Positions 37,421-50,139 of a stretch of DNA of 52,500 bases are shown here, one piece after another (within the stretch, counting starts at the first letter, position 1; every line of letters starts with the position of its first letter). The notes below the pieces were generated by a model. The model searched no databases and had not been told where the DNA came from. It worked only from the letters and a program-made list of their open reading frames with translations. This DNA comes from Mesostigma viride (taxonomy: Eukaryota; Streptophyta; Mesostigmatophyceae; Mesostigmatales; Mesostigmataceae): the NCBI GenBank assembly GCA_009746045.1, contig RPFO01000313.1:349340-401839 (forward strand), in the 5' to 3' direction. The position numbers and the translations under genes were made by a program.

Positions 37421-37855
37421 CGTATGAATAAGCCTTGTAAACCTACGTTGGTATGTGAATATAAATACCACGTGGGCTATGCAGATAGGACTGCTAGTCG
37501 AGTCACATACATTTCCCTAGATAGGTACTTTGGGCACTGGGGTACGTGACAGATGTCAGTACCCAGTATACGTAGTGTCCCACCATTGGACGGTACTAGA
37601 GTATCCTAGATAGGGAACGTACTGCAGAGTGGATTGATCTGTGATCACACGATGCTGTGACTAGACTGCTACCTGTCATCGTGCGGCCTCGGGCCAACGG
37701 TCTGCACCCAACGGTCACTGGCGGCGGGGCCAGTGAGAGGAACGTTGATAAAGGGTAAACCTATTTTCTCATGAAGCAAGCAATTCATTGCCAACGAAGC
37801 TCTCTGTGCTCTCAAGCAACAAATCCAACCGCTAACTCTGACGGCATGCACGCTG
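37421..37855. other. No gene seen
   Basis: Unique-looking sequence between repeat fragments. I see no coding region. Confidence 0.35.
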
Positions 37856-39055
37856 CAAACGATATTGAAGGGTGGTATCATCCGCATGCATAAATCAGGT
37901 CGGACATGCAGGCGGTTTCCTGAGGGCAACCGCCGCCCTTTTTGCGGTCGTTAAGGATGTCCAAGCCAGGCTCGAACCCCTTGAGAGATGTAAAGGCTGC
38001 GCGCACGTGCCTGGCGCATGACGTGATCAACGACAATAATGAACAGATATGCATGGGGACAGGACACAACCTTGCCACACGGGAAGGGGGAATGACGTGG
38101 GGTGGTGCCTTCGATCCGCAGACCGCACTATACTGCTGTGAACCCTCATATATACAGCCGGCGAATGGCAGCAATAAATGCTGGTGGCCCGCGATCCAGA
38201 GCTATAGGATGGCCCAAAGAGCCTCCCAGAGGACCGTGTGGAAAGCCTTGTTATAGTCAACAAAAATGAAGACCAGCGGGAAACCATCAGGGCAAATGGG
38301 ACGCACCTCCACAAGCTGGCGGGCGACAAATGGCAGCCATCAGCCGGCCATGACAGTGTTACAGCCACGACAGAAACCCATCTGAGACTCACCCAGGCGT
38401 GGCCGGTCCAGCGCAGCGCGGAGCCTGTGCAGCATCATGCGCATGAAGATTTCGTAGCGGCGCTCTGGAGGCAGACGTACACCCCGATAGTTACCGGGGT
38501 CAGCAGCAGAGCCCTTCTTGTACAACATGAATCGGATGGCCGTCTGCCACTCAGCAGGCGGAGGCTCATCATGCAGAGAGCAGAACACGATTGCAGAACG
38601 CCAGCAGAAGCCAGCCCGCACCGCCAGGTCAGGGGTCTTCAGAAGCTAGGCTGCCAGAAAGGTGGTCGGCACCGACCGCCGCATCGTACCGCGCAAGCGA
38701 GGAAGGGCGCCATTCCGTTGCTCCAAAGTGAGGGTGCACATGGACGACGTCGATCGGTGGTGGCAAGGCAGCCCTCCTAGCTTCTCAAGGCGGGGACTTG
38801 GTAGTCCGCAGCCGAGTACGGCACCCCAGGCGGCGGGGGGGGTCCATCAACACCGAGACGGGCGGCCGTCTAGGGGTGAAGCGGCGGGGGGGGGGGCGCG
38901 GGCCCCACAAGTTTGTCAAGGAAACATCAGTGTGGGCCAACCAGCTCAGTCAAGGCTGACCGGCGCCGCGCCGTCCCCCGCGTGCTCCATGCACCGGCCG
39001 GGGTGCGCTGCCGCCGGCCACCAAGCCGGTCCAGGTGGTACCACATTTCGATACT
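37855..39055 (-). mobile_element. Degenerate LINE ORF2 (reverse transcriptase) fragment
   Basis: Minus-strand frames carry pieces of an RT in the right order: AEWQTAIRFMLYKKGSAADP, NYRGV, FMRMMLHRLRAALD, ESQMGF, and WQGCVLSP, ending near a decayed YADD box at 37880-37900. Several stops and shifts are present. It is more diverged than the copy at 47.4-50 kb. Confidence 0.7.
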
Positions 39056-39304
39056 CAGAAATTAATTAAACTCGTGCTCCCGTTGGGGAGTCACGGAGCA
39101 CCGAAGTGCTTGTGCACAACAGGAAGGAAGGGCAGAGACCCCCTTTCTCCTTTGACATGCCAGAGGCATGCCACAGCTGCTATCGGGCGCGCTAGCTAAA
39201 TGGACACGCTAACGATCCGGCAATCGATGTGGGTGCAATAAGACCCATGTGAGCATATCATAAAAAGGAGCGTGGGCAAGTAATATCTGATCGAAGCCAG
39301 GACA

Positions 39305-40920
39305 TAGCATGGCTGTACAAGGACTAAGCTAAGGCTATGGCTGGTTGTGAACCGTGCGTTAGCGGTGCACGTGACTAGGTATGGTGGCACAGCTAGGCAA
39401 ACATTCTAAGCATGGCTGCCATGGCGGCAGTGACTACCAATTAAGTCAAGCTAGGGCTACAAGCTATTCTAGCCCGCTGGGGGCGTCCACATCTTGTGGT
39501 TGATCATCAGGTCCCCGCCCCTCCAGTACACCTTGGGCTTCTGGGGGTCCTGCTTGTGGCGAAGGTATTCAGGCCACAGGTCACGTCGCTGCTGCTGCTG
39601 AGCGGGGGTCAGGTCGTCGTCCAGCGTCCAGGTGCATGAGGTCGTGCAACCGCTTGCGACGAGAGAGGAACCGCTGCTTGTCCTCACGGGAGGGGAAGGT
39701 GAGCAGGACTGGTGGGGGAGCCGCCTTGTCCCGTGAGTGGGGAAGGCGGTGGCACCCACGCAGTTCTACCTCACCTACCAGGCCCATGAGGGTAAGGAGC
39801 TGGTCCTTAAGCTCGTCGGCAAGGGTGGTTGACGTCTCACCTGGTTTCTGGGGGAAGCGACGCAGCACCACAGACCCGGCAGTCGCGGCGGGCGCGGTCG
39901 GTGGTCTCCCGTTGTTGAGCCTGGCGAAGGTCTTCAAGCTCCTGGAGCTTCGTAGCGATGGCGTCGGTGGTGGAGGCGGTCGCTGTCCGCAGCAGGTTCG
40001 CATAGGAGAGGGGCGGGAGGTCGCCAGCATCCTGCCGGGGTGGCCGGGATGCGATGGTGGCCGTCTGCTCCGCTATCTTTGGGACCTGTGAGGCCAGGGG
40101 CTCGGTGTGGGCGGTGATGGCTTCAAGCTTCTTCATGAGCACGCCGCACTTGCCCTCCACCTGGTTTAGGCGAGAGACAAGTGCAGCGTGCGTCTCGGAT
40201 GCATGCCTGCGCCGCGGTGTGCAGCGTCGTGAACTGGGGCTGGAGCTTGTGGACGACCTTGGTTTCCACATATATATTGGAGACCCGGGCCTCCACCGTG
40301 TTGACCGTCGTGTTCAGCGAGGTCAGCTTCTCGGCCAACGGCCAGGTCACGTGCTCCTCCATCACTGCTCGGATGTCACCCTTGCAGAGGGAGGAAGCCG
40401 ATGTGGCTGTCGGCCGCGCAGGCTGGGCTGGGGCGCGGATCTTGGCGGCGATTTTGTCCATAGGTAGCTGGTAGAAGCTGCACAGGATGGCGAGGCGTTG
40501 TTGGAGCTCTGGCCTGGTATGGAACGCATCCTGGTTGTCGGCGGGGATGGGCCCTGTGGCCCCATGGAGCTTGCGTTCCTGTGCTAAGAAACGCACTATT
40601 TCGGCGCATTCTGCTGTGGTCAGCTGCAGCCAGTGCTGAAAAGAAAAGCGGTCGTAATCTGGTAGGTACTTTCGCCATTTGTGTTCGTGGCAGGGTTTCT
40701 TGGGCTCGGGCGAGGCGCTTGGCGATGGGTTTGCTGGCAATGTTGCGAGCCCAGGCGGCTGGGCAAGGACGATGCATGGCGAGTGGGTTGGGCTGGGAGC
40801 CGGAAAGCTCCTTTTCCAAACCCCGTTTTGCTTTTGGGGTCGTCATAGCTGCTTGTCACGTGCGTAACTTTGGCAATACTGCGTTTCAGCCGTAACCGAT
40901 TATACTGGCATGTGCGTCTC
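39305..40920 (-). mobile_element. ORF1-only LINE copy 1
   Basis: Minus strand. A 5' UTR (40850-40920, shared with 51885-51955), then ORF1 from about 40846 (MTTPKAKRGLEKELSGSQPN) to 39469 (ending MINHKMWTPPAG) in at least three frames, so inactive. Visible parts are a Cys/His-bearing N-terminal region, a coiled coil (SLNTTVNTVEARVSNI, LNQVEGKC), and an RRM-like block (ELRGCHRLPHSRDKA, then FPSREDKQRFLSRRKRL) as in L1 ORF1 proteins. After a ~160-bp 3' UTR the similarity to copy 2 stops at the same point, with no ORF2. Confidence 0.7.
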
Positions 40921-41052
40921 AAAAAAGCGCATCGAATGCAAGTGGTCTGACCGAATTTGGGGCTCAGACGCAAAAGATCTAAGCTCCGCCGTCAGCCATA
41001 CCGCCGTCAGCCACTGATTTCGTGGTCTGGTATGGTAGTCACTCGAATCGTA

Positions 41053-41572
41053 GCATGGCTGTACAAGGACTAAGCTAAGGCTATGGCTGGTTGTGTACCG
41101 TGTGTTAGGGGTGCACGTGACTACTAAGGTATGGTGGCACAGCTAAGCAAACATTTTAGGCATGGCTGCCATGGCGGCAGTGACTACCAATGGATACTAG
41201 CTAGGGCTATAAGCTATTCTAGCCCTCAGGGGGCGTCCACATCTTGTCGTTGATCATCAGGTCCCCGCCCCTCCAGTACACCTTGGGCTTCTGGGGGTCT
41301 TGCTTGTGGCGGAGGTATTCCGGCCTCAGGTCGCGTCGCTGCTGCTGCTGGGCGGGGGTCCTGAACTGCTGGGCGGGTTAGGTCGTCGTCCAGCGTCCAG
41401 GTGAGGTCGACCGTGCAACCTCTTGCGACGAGAAAGGAACCGCTGCTTGTCCTCAGGGGAGGGGAAGGTGTGCAGGACTGGTGGGGGAGCCGCCTTGTCC
41501 CGTGAGTGGGGAAGGCGGTGGCACCCACGCAGTTCTACATACCTCACCTACCAGGCCCATGAGGGTAAGGGG
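41053..41572 (-). mobile_element. ORF1-only LINE copy 2, 5'-truncated
   Basis: Repeats 39305-39800 at high identity: the 3' UTR (tagcatggctgtacaagg) and the RRM-like and C-terminal part of ORF1. A ~30-bp internal duplication near 41347-41385 (ctgctgggcggg) breaks the frame. Truncated at about 41572. Confidence 0.7.
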
Positions 41573-44252
41573 ACGGTCCCGGCGCGAATATTTTGGTGCC
41601 GAAAAATTCGCGGTACCCGTCCGTACCGTGAAAAAGTGGTGCACGGGGCGCGCACCCTTACCGGAGCTGGCCATGGCGACGTGCTTTCAGGCAGAGTAGA
41701 AAAAGATAGCTCGCGGAATGCAGAGAAACTGAGCGAATCTTAAAGACGATGAGTAAATGATACTACTTCGTAGCGGAGTTCGCGTTTTTTGCAGTGTCGA
41801 TGATTTTATTGATGACCATCGCCACGGGGGTCCAATCTGATGTTTTCGTCGAGAGGAATAAATTAGAATGCACGCTGGCGGCGGTGATTGTCAGGTTTTA
41901 TGGGCTTTACCTAGCGTCAAGGATGCGTTTAAATTGTTATCGGTAAAGCTTTAAAAAATTTGCTGGGTTTCGGCAAGATTTCCGTCATGATCGGTAAGAC
42001 ACTCTCCAGGCTCGCGGGATGCGCGTCTTATTATTCCATGGAAGGTTGTTCTTTCTTGCGCCGCTGGGCGAAGGACAATTCCGGTAATGGTACGATCGTG
42101 TGATCAACGTGACCCTATGAATGTTTCGCTTCCTTTATGGGTTATCAACGCAAGTTTTCGGCTTCTTTCCGTGCAGTTAGCGCCAGGTATAATGCCATTC
42201 CGTGCTGCGCATCGCCAGATTCCTGGCACCTTTCAGTGGTTTTTATGTACGTTGCATGGCTGGGACGTGTCAAAGCGTGACCTTGGCATATCGCCAAGTT
42301 GTCAGGGATTTGCTGAGTGGTTTCTTGGAAGGAGATTGCTAACAGCACTCAGTTTTGTGTGAATATTGACGCGGCCTTTCTTAGCAGCGGCTTCATTGTG
42401 GTTAGAGGCTCACAAGCTTGAGTTTGTTTCTTGGCAAAGGATTGCGCTGGAAAGAAAGATGGCAGTGGTTTTTCTGAGGGGCATACTGCATGGGTGGAAC
42501 TGCACGTAGGTAGGGGTTATCGTTGTCTTGTTGGCCTTTCTTCCACTAAAATGGGAGAGCCCTAATTCATATGCTAGCAAGGCAAGGTAACCATGGTAAG
42601 ATGCCTTGGCAAGCAGCATGTATGATAATTCTGCTTTCTCTGTGGACTGTCTGTTGTTACCGTCTGCATGTTGTTACCCTTGTTGGGCGATTAGTGGATA
42701 TGGCTTTCTAGGGTGTGTTTGAGCTTGGTTTTGGGATGATGCCCACACCATAAACCTGGAATATGCTTTAGAAGTGTTGGCTAGGCATGTAGAGCTACCT
42801 GCCTCATTGTTGTGCACACACGCAACAGGTTACCCGTGTCGAGGTAAGGCAAGGGCACATGACGTGCCCAGCCACCTCCTTGTACATTGTGGTCGAATTG
42901 GGCATGGTCAGGAGCCTTTTGGATGGCATAGGAAGTGTTAGTGTGCTTAATACGCACTAATGCCTTCCTTAGCGTCTGCACAGGTGGCCAACTGCCAAAA
43001 TTAATAACTGCTACAGCTGAGCTCAGAATGCCACCAAACTTTGACAGTGCCTTCTATGGTCATGACAAAATTTGACTTGTGCTTTTCAGGCCTAATTGAT
43101 GTGTTATGAGTGTGTATGGGGACGCCCCGCCTAAAAAAGCGTATTTTTGGCCCAAAAATTAATAACTCATAGGGATGTGCTGATTTTGTTGATCCAATTA
43201 GGTAGAAACCATGTCCCATGACATTTTTATATGGGTTGTGCTTTTTTCATGCAACTGGTTCTCCCACTGTTCTGGGCAAGATGTGCCCCGGACAGTGTTT
43301 TTTTCTATTTTTAGCACATACCCGGTGTACGGCTGGGGGTAGTACCCCCAACAAGTGGTGGTATGCATGCCCAAACATCATGTTTATGGTCCCCAAACAT
43401 CATTCAGTGGTCGTCAGTTGCATTTCTGTAGTTATTAGGGGGCTTCAGTTTTGATACATTTCCATGGGACCCTCCCTACTGATACCTATTTCTACTAGTT
43501 ACCAGTTTTACTAGTAACTACAAATCGTAACCAGTTTTAGAACCGAGCTGGCGCGAATGCCAGATCGAGTAGTATCCATGATATTATTAGATCTGCTGCT
43601 AGATCTAGATGTGTACTACAGCTTGCAACCGGACATCCATATTTGGACAAGTGTACAGGGATGTATTGACTACCAAAGTACAGGGGGTACCCAGTAAAAT
43701 GGGACGAAACGTGGATGTAAAATATTGACGTGCATGCAAATTCGAGGCTATGGCGGTGCAGAAAATTGATTGGTGTAGGAGCATCGATGCATGGATCCGT
43801 TCCAAATTTTTAGGCATAATTTATACATTATAAATATTGTCTCCTTGATAATTTATACATTATAAAAATGCTATAGCCGCAGTCACGCAACATCTAATGA
43901 TGCGCGCAGTTATCTTGGGCTGGATTTTATTGCGGCAGGGCGCGTTTTTTTTGTCTTGGCGGTGATGATGGGGCTAGATCTTGTTGTTTGACGTCGTATC
44001 ATGGGATGTTTCGCCACGAATAGTTTTTATATATTGTGTCTCGCATATTCCATTAGCGCTCATGGGCCGGGAAAGTCGCGAGGCACCTTCTTGCCTCCGG
44101 CGTGCTAACTCCCGCAAGACCCATTATTTGCGGTTTCGACCTGGCGCAGTTCAGTATCCCAGCGTCGGCCATCGACAAGGTAAAGCTGTTCTATCGTTCG
44201 GTAAGTATTCTTGGACCTGTAATAAAAAATTCGATAGGCTAAAAGTCACTAT
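41573..44252. other. 2.7 kb with no gene recognised
   Basis: AT-moderate unique sequence with only short scattered frames. The one repeat noted is a doublet of ataatttatacattataaa near 43810 and 43847. I see no coding region, RNA gene or element I can support. Confidence 0.45.
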
Positions 44253-44834
44253 TTCATGTCCCACGCAGCTCCCACAAAAACCAGCATCTTCATTAAAACA
44301 ATAAGTGGAAGCATACATGTGACACTATTGACATGCCCGGAGGCACGCCGTTCAAGGCCCTTCATGAAGTACGTTGCCCGAGAGGCAACCAAGACAAGGG
44401 TGGGTGGGTGGGTGGGGAGCAAAGAAAGAGGCCGACAAAACCAGCCCGAGCGGCTTTTAGTCGCAAAACCTCCCTTATCCCTAGCTAACTGACGTCATTA
44501 AACCCTTATGTTCAGTGATGCTAGTAAGACGCTAACCGTACAGACCGGGGGTAGAATATCCCGAATCTGCACGGCTAGTATTAAATAATGCGTAGGTTGT
44601 TCTTTTCAGGGGCACTGCACCTCACGCCCCGTTCCGCCCGGGTATAATCAACCCAAGCGCGGAACGCACATTTTATTTAATTCATTTTTCAACCATGCAC
44701 TATACTGCATCTACTAATCACAAAAGCTCTAGCCAAACAGCTACGAGAAAACACTACGACCTATAAGCCGCTCATCCAGCGGCCTCTTGTTCCCGCATTC
44801 ACGTATAGAAGAAACTCCGTTCAAAGAACCCCGA
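44253..44834. repeat. Composite repeat AB, copy 1 (582 bp)
   Basis: Part A (44253-44385, starting ttcatgtcccacgcagctcc) is followed by a short GGGT array (44398-44416) and part B (44417-44834, starting gagcaaagaaagaggccgac and ending aagaaccccgat). A recurs at 44835 and 52300, B at 45810 and 52460. No protein is recognised. Confidence 0.85.
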
Positions 44835-46236
44835 TTCATGTCCCACGTAGCTCCCACAAAAACCAGCATCTTCATTAAAACAATAAGTGGAAGCATACAT
44901 GTGACACTATTGACATGCCCGGAGGCACGCCGTTCAACTGGGCCCTTCATGAAGTACGTTGCCCAATCACCCCCGCCCTGGCTTTCCCTTGAAGCCGCAC
45001 TCCACCTTGCTCGTTGTCACAAGTGACCGCCCTGCCGCAAAACGGGAGCCCCCCACATCGGGAGGCGTGTGCCCGGCGGCTGTGGATGCATGGCCAGGCC
45101 CAAAAAGGCCCAGCGCATTTGCACTGCGATTGCGCACGGCCAGCCTATCATGACCCCTCTCGGGGCCCCGAGTCGGTACCGCTTTGGCCGTCTCCCCATA
45201 GACCCGGGGTGCTTCGAGAAAAAACGTGGACCTAGCCCAGGCCCCGCGCCAGCCCGGATGCCCGAGGCCACAGCCCCAGGCACCTGGCTGAACGAGAGTC
45301 CGTTCAGCCAAGACCGCATTCCCCCCCGAGGTTTCTATGCGTGGGGAAAAAATTTCTAGCTTAGGCGCTTTTCCCATCGCCATCCCCAGCCCCAACCACC
45401 CCCCCCTCGGCGGAAGGCATTGATTGCAAAGTTTGCTGGCCAGCAGCAATTTCTGAAGAAAAAGCCTCAGGCCGCGGACCGAGACACGGGTCGCCAGTGC
45501 CAGCCATCCGGCTCCAACCCGGGGTGCAAGCATCCCCAGGTACGGAGCACCAGCTCGCGCACTGGGCCGACCAAGCGACAGTTGAGCACCTGTCACGGCA
45601 CCCGGCCCACCAAAGACCCCATGCAAGCTGGGGAAAAGGTGCGGACCGGAGGTAATCATTTCCTTTTCTTTTAGTTAACCGAGCGAGGAACTACGCCTGG
45701 CCGGTTAACAACTGGAAGTCTCACCACTGGCCAAGTGGCCGGTGCAACCAGTGCTTTTGGGATTTTGCTCCGCAGCACCCATAGCTGCGGCTGCCGCCGC
45801 AACGACAACGAGCAAAGAAAGAGGCCGACAAAACCAGCCAGAGCGGCTTTTCTAAAGTCGCAAAACCTCCCTTATCCCTAGCTAACTGACGTCATTAAAC
45901 CCTTATGTTCAGTGATGCTAGTAAGACGCTAACCGTACAGACCGGGGGTAGAATATCCCGAATCTGCACGGCTAGTATTAAATAATGCGTAGGTTGTTCT
46001 TTTCAGGGGCACTGCACCTCACGCCCCGTTCCGCTCGGGTATAATCAACCCAAGCGCGGAACGCACATTTTATTTGATTCATTTTTCAACCATGCACTTA
46101 TATACTGCATCTACTAATCACAAAAGCTCTAGCCAAACAGCTACGAGAAAACACTACGACCTATAAGCCGCTCATCCAGCGGCCTCTTGTTCCCGCATTC
46201 ACGTATAGAAGAAACTCCGTTCAAAGAACCCCGATT
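44835..46236. repeat. Composite repeat AB, copy 2, with ~840-bp insert between A and B
   Basis: A2 (44835-44966) follows B1 directly, so copies 1 and 2 are in tandem. A different GC-rich segment (44967-45809) replaces the GGGT spacer before B2 (45810-46236). The insert has open frames on both strands (a Gly/Arg-rich 230-codon frame on the minus strand and an 84-codon one on the plus strand) with no recognisable domain. Confidence 0.8.
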
Positions 46237-47419
46237 TACTACTCTATGGATTGTTGGTCAATGGTGGTTGTTGCACACAACCACTGCGATCAGTTTTTCA
46301 TCCGTTTTCTTCTTGATTAGCCGTGTTTACACCAAATATACTAAACTAACGATTGATATAACATTTAGAAAAGTGTTTTATGGTATCACGATGGTTTTTA
46401 CTGCCTAAGAACTTCAAGACAGTTGGTATTCTGACCTGTTTTAGGTTGGCCTTTTTGCTTTGCTAGTATGGGAAGCCTGCGCCATTGTGCAGTCACTCCA
46501 TGTAACAAGCATGGAAGCCCCAGTGCCTTGCTGGCATAAAATACAATTTCAGTGCATTGTCTCTATATTCTTTCACTTTGGCCATGCACGTGGAGATCGT
46601 TTCTCATGTTTTGGATGCATGTATAACACAGCCCCTTGCACCCCCTTGCTACGTGTGCACTTGGGCCTTGGCATAGTGGCATACTTACTATTAGCCCTTG
46701 CTAGCTACCATATGGTTTTATTTCTTCACACCAACATGAAATATAGTTGAAGCCGCACGTTAGTGATGATTTTGAGCTTTACATGGCAACATGTAAAGCT
46801 CAAAGATCACCACTACCGTGACAATGCCTCTTCTTGCTGTGTTGTTGCTTCGTACGATTAGCAGCTAATATAGCAAGCCCAGCATAAAATTAGCTTCAAC
46901 TAGTATTGTCACCATGCTATAGGCATTTTGGAACACGCTTATGAGAGCATCGCCATGTGAGAAAAAATGAGCATGTGGTAGTTAGTGTGTTGGCTATACA
47001 TGTATGTAGTCTTCGCCCTTGTACCATGCCATGATACGTGGGAGTGCAGGCTGCTGTGCATTGGCGTTGTTATCTATGTTTGGGTGCTATAGTGCATGTT
47101 CTGTAGGCTGGGATTGATGAAACTATGCATGCCTTGCCATCTATGATGTTTTTTGACAATATGGACTAGGAAACTTGTCTTGTAATGATAGGAATTGTAC
47201 CAAGGAAACTGGTCCCTATTTATAGTGACCAGTTATTTTCAAGATCTGCCTGATGGGTCCCTGGGACAACCTCCGGTGTCAGTGTTCAGTAGCCATGCCC
47301 AGCTACCTGTGCAACTGCCTTTACGAGGCCAGGGTCAACTTCACCGTCTAAACATCCAATAATGCATGATAAGTGTGTCATGTCTCGCACCCAGCGCCCC
47401 CCCCTGGGGGGGGTCCTTA
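46237..47419. other. 1.2 kb with no gene recognised
   Basis: Unique AT-moderate sequence. A 96-codon frame (46460-46750) has hydrophobic stretches but no recognisable family and is probably chance. Confidence 0.4.
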
Positions 47420-47429
47420 ATATGTACCC

Positions 47430-49964
47430 ATTAATTAATTAATTAATAGACACGTGACTGCGTCACGTGAGCATAAGTCCTCAGTGGGAGGGGAACATGG
47501 GATGGAATGGATGGTATAAGCTATCTAGGTCCTAGTTACAGGGGTGTGGGCACCGCGGCCCGAATCGCTACTATGAATGCCATACTTGGTCACACGCGGA
47601 GCCCCCACAGGCTTGGGGGTGGTCTCCTTCATCACTACTTGCCATCTATCCTTGCGCACCATCTGCCTCCATATTACAGACAAACCAGGAGGCTGCCCGG
47701 GGGTGAGCCCGTCACGTCTAGTGTAGCACATGTCCATGCCGAGTCTATCACGAAATGTCCACGGGTGGCGGCCCTGCCGCGCGCGGCCGGGGGCACGCCA
47801 GGTTAGGACATATCGCCCAGGCTGGGCGGGCTTGGTGCCAGCTAGTCTATCTGATGTGCCTACCTGATCTGTGCGGGCCAGGTGCCCGGCTAGGCCCAGG
47901 CGCCTGTGCCTAATAATGTGGGAAACATAGGGCAAATCAGCGTACAAATCCTCATTACTAATGTGCAAACCAAAGGGGATGTTAAGGGCCTTGCGCAGCA
48001 TCTTGGTGACGGCGCCGTCGAGTCGTTGCTCCAGCTCCTGCGTCAGTGCCCACGTCTCGGCGCCGTAGGTCAGGATCGTCAGAATGACGACCTTGAAGAG
48101 GTCACGCTTGACGATCCGGGGTAGGGCGGGGTTGCTCCACCAGCGGCGGTGGTCATGGAGGTGCGCCCACGCCATGCCGGTCCGTGTCGCCAGGTTGTCC
48201 TCGCAGTCGGGAAGCCAACTGCCGAGCAGCTTGAAGCGGCCTGAAGGAGGGTAGTTGACCTCGGCATCGTCTAAGAGGCGGAGTGTGGGTGGGGGCCCTG
48301 CCATGCCGAGGGCCAGGGCCTCCGTTTTGGGGCTGATTTCTAGACCAACCGCCCGAGCCTCGAGCGCCAGGCATGCAGTCCAGCCAAAGTTGGGCAGACT
48401 CCGGCTTCTCGATGAGCGTGATGTCGTCGGCATAAATTAGGTCAGCTAGTAAATTCTGATTGTTAGTCGGCCCCCCTTCCCCAAGCTCGTTCGTGATCGC
48501 TAGGCCAGGGGCACGGCCTGCAATGCTAGCAAAGCGAGCACGTGCCTGGCGCATAACATAATCCACTACAATAATAAACAGGTACGGCGACAGGACGCAA
48601 CCCTGCCAGACGCCGGTCTGCAGTGGGCATGGCGGGGTAATGCCGTGTTCAGTGCGCACCGAAGTGGTCGACCCCTCATACAGCGTGCGGATGACGGTAA
48701 TCAGGGGAGTGGGGACGCGAGCGCGAGCAAGTACAGCCCATAGAGCGTCCCACAGGACAGAATCAAAAGCCTTGATGAAGTCGACGAAGATCAGGATGGC
48801 GGGAAACTCACCAGGTTGCAGGAGAGCGATTTCCTCGAAGAGGCGACGCGCGACGAAGATGGCCATGACGGTGTTGCGCCCAGGACGGAAGCCCATTTGA
48901 CTTTCCCCAAGGTGACAGTCGAGAGCAGAACGAAGGCGGTTGAGGAGCATGCGCATGAACAACTTGAGTGCGGCGCTCTGGATGCACACTCCTCTGTAGT
49001 TGGCGGGGTCGTCAGGGGAACCTTTGTTTTTGTACAGCATAATACGGTAGCTGTGCTGCCACTCAGGAATCGGCGGCGCGTCGGCAAGCAGGATCCGGTT
49101 GCAGACGTCAAGCAGGAACCCCGTGAGCGCCGTCAGCTTAATCACCGGGGCTGGGAGCTGGTCAGGTCCAACGGCGGCATAGAAGCGGAGTTGCTTGGCG
49201 GCGGTGCTCAGCTCGAGCTTGGTGAACGGCGGGAGCTGGTTGGGGTCGGCCAGGGGTTCCGTCAGGGCTGGGTACGTGTAGTCCTGCTCAGCGGCGGGCG
49301 GCGTGGGCGGTGCAGGGACGTCCGCAGGCGCTACTGCCAGGCGTGCAGCCGCCAGAGGGCCAAGCGGCGGAGGCGGCGGGGGGGCGCCGAGCAGCCGGGA
49401 CTGGGAGGAATACCACTGGTCAAGCTGCTGCTGCGGTGAGCCAGACAGCATCCGCGGCGCCGGCTGCGCGCCGCCGGCGGGCCGTTGGGCGTGACGCAGG
49501 CGGGTCCAGGCGTACTTGCCGTGCTGGTCCTTGAGGTGGGCGAAGTACTCGCGGACATGAAGGTCCTCCTGCTGCTTGGTCGCCTGCCGGATGGCCGAGT
49601 GGTAATCGGCTTTGAGGCGGGCGTAGCGGGCGGGGTCGCTGTTGTCGCGCAGGGCTTGCCGGGCCTGGATGACGGCGGGGAGCCGGTGCAGGCTGGTGAA
49701 GCGGGGCGGGCGGCGGGGGGGCAGCAGGGCCCCGGCCGCGGGCAGCTTGTCAGCGAGGTGCCGAAGGGCCGATGCCGGGCCGGCAGCGAACAGCTGGGCG
49801 TGGCTGGCCGGGATGTCCAGCGCGTCGACGAACGCCTCTGCCGCGCGCTTGTGGGCGCGTTTTTCAGGGAAGTCCTCCAGAGCGTCGTCAGATTTCTCAA
49901 GCAACTGAAGTGTGCGCAAATCAGGTGGTGCCACGCGCTTACGAAAGGGCGAGGGGACCCATAT
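47430..49964 (-). mobile_element. LINE family 1, 5'-truncated insertion with 10-bp target duplication
   Basis: ATATGTACCC lies at 47420-47429 and 49965-49974, exactly bounding the element. The 3' end (minus strand) is a (TTAA)n tail at 47431-47447. The element holds only the linker, the reverse transcriptase and the C-terminal part of ORF2; the endonuclease and ORF1 are missing through 5' truncation. Near-identity of its last 300 bp with the copy at 20.57-20.89 kb points to recent activity of the family. Confidence 0.85.
47525..49964 (-). pseudogene. LINE ORF2 reverse transcriptase, frameshifted
   Basis: RT motifs in order on the minus strand: YKNKGSPDDPANYRGV, ESQMGFRPGRNTVMA, FVDFIKAFDSV (catalytic Asp), GVWQGCVLSPYLF and LIYADDITLIEKPES. 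After WLDC, an extra ATGC (plus-strand 48371-48374) shifts the frame. The second half (GLEISPKTEALA, FKLLGSWLPD, ILTYGAETWALTQEL, RRLGLAGHLART) continues in another frame to 47525. The catalytic core is intact, but the endonuclease is absent and the frame broken, so it cannot move itself. The C-terminal YGAETW and GHLAR motifs are common to many non-LTR elements. Confidence 0.85.
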
Positions 49965-50139
49965 ATATGTACCCGTAGGACAGTGCAACATGACCAATGG
50001 CATGACCCCCAACCAAGTAACCATACATATGTGTGTGCTTTGTTCCCAATATGGATGGTAAAATTGTTGTTAGGTTGGTTTGTGTACCTTATAATGCAAA
50101 GTGCAACTGGTAACTACTTTTAGGAACCAGTTGGACACC

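Noticed and set aside
44967-45659. 230-codon minus-strand frame in the AB repeat insert
   Set aside because: Composition is that of random GC-rich DNA, with no recognisable motif and no copy conserved elsewhere in the window.
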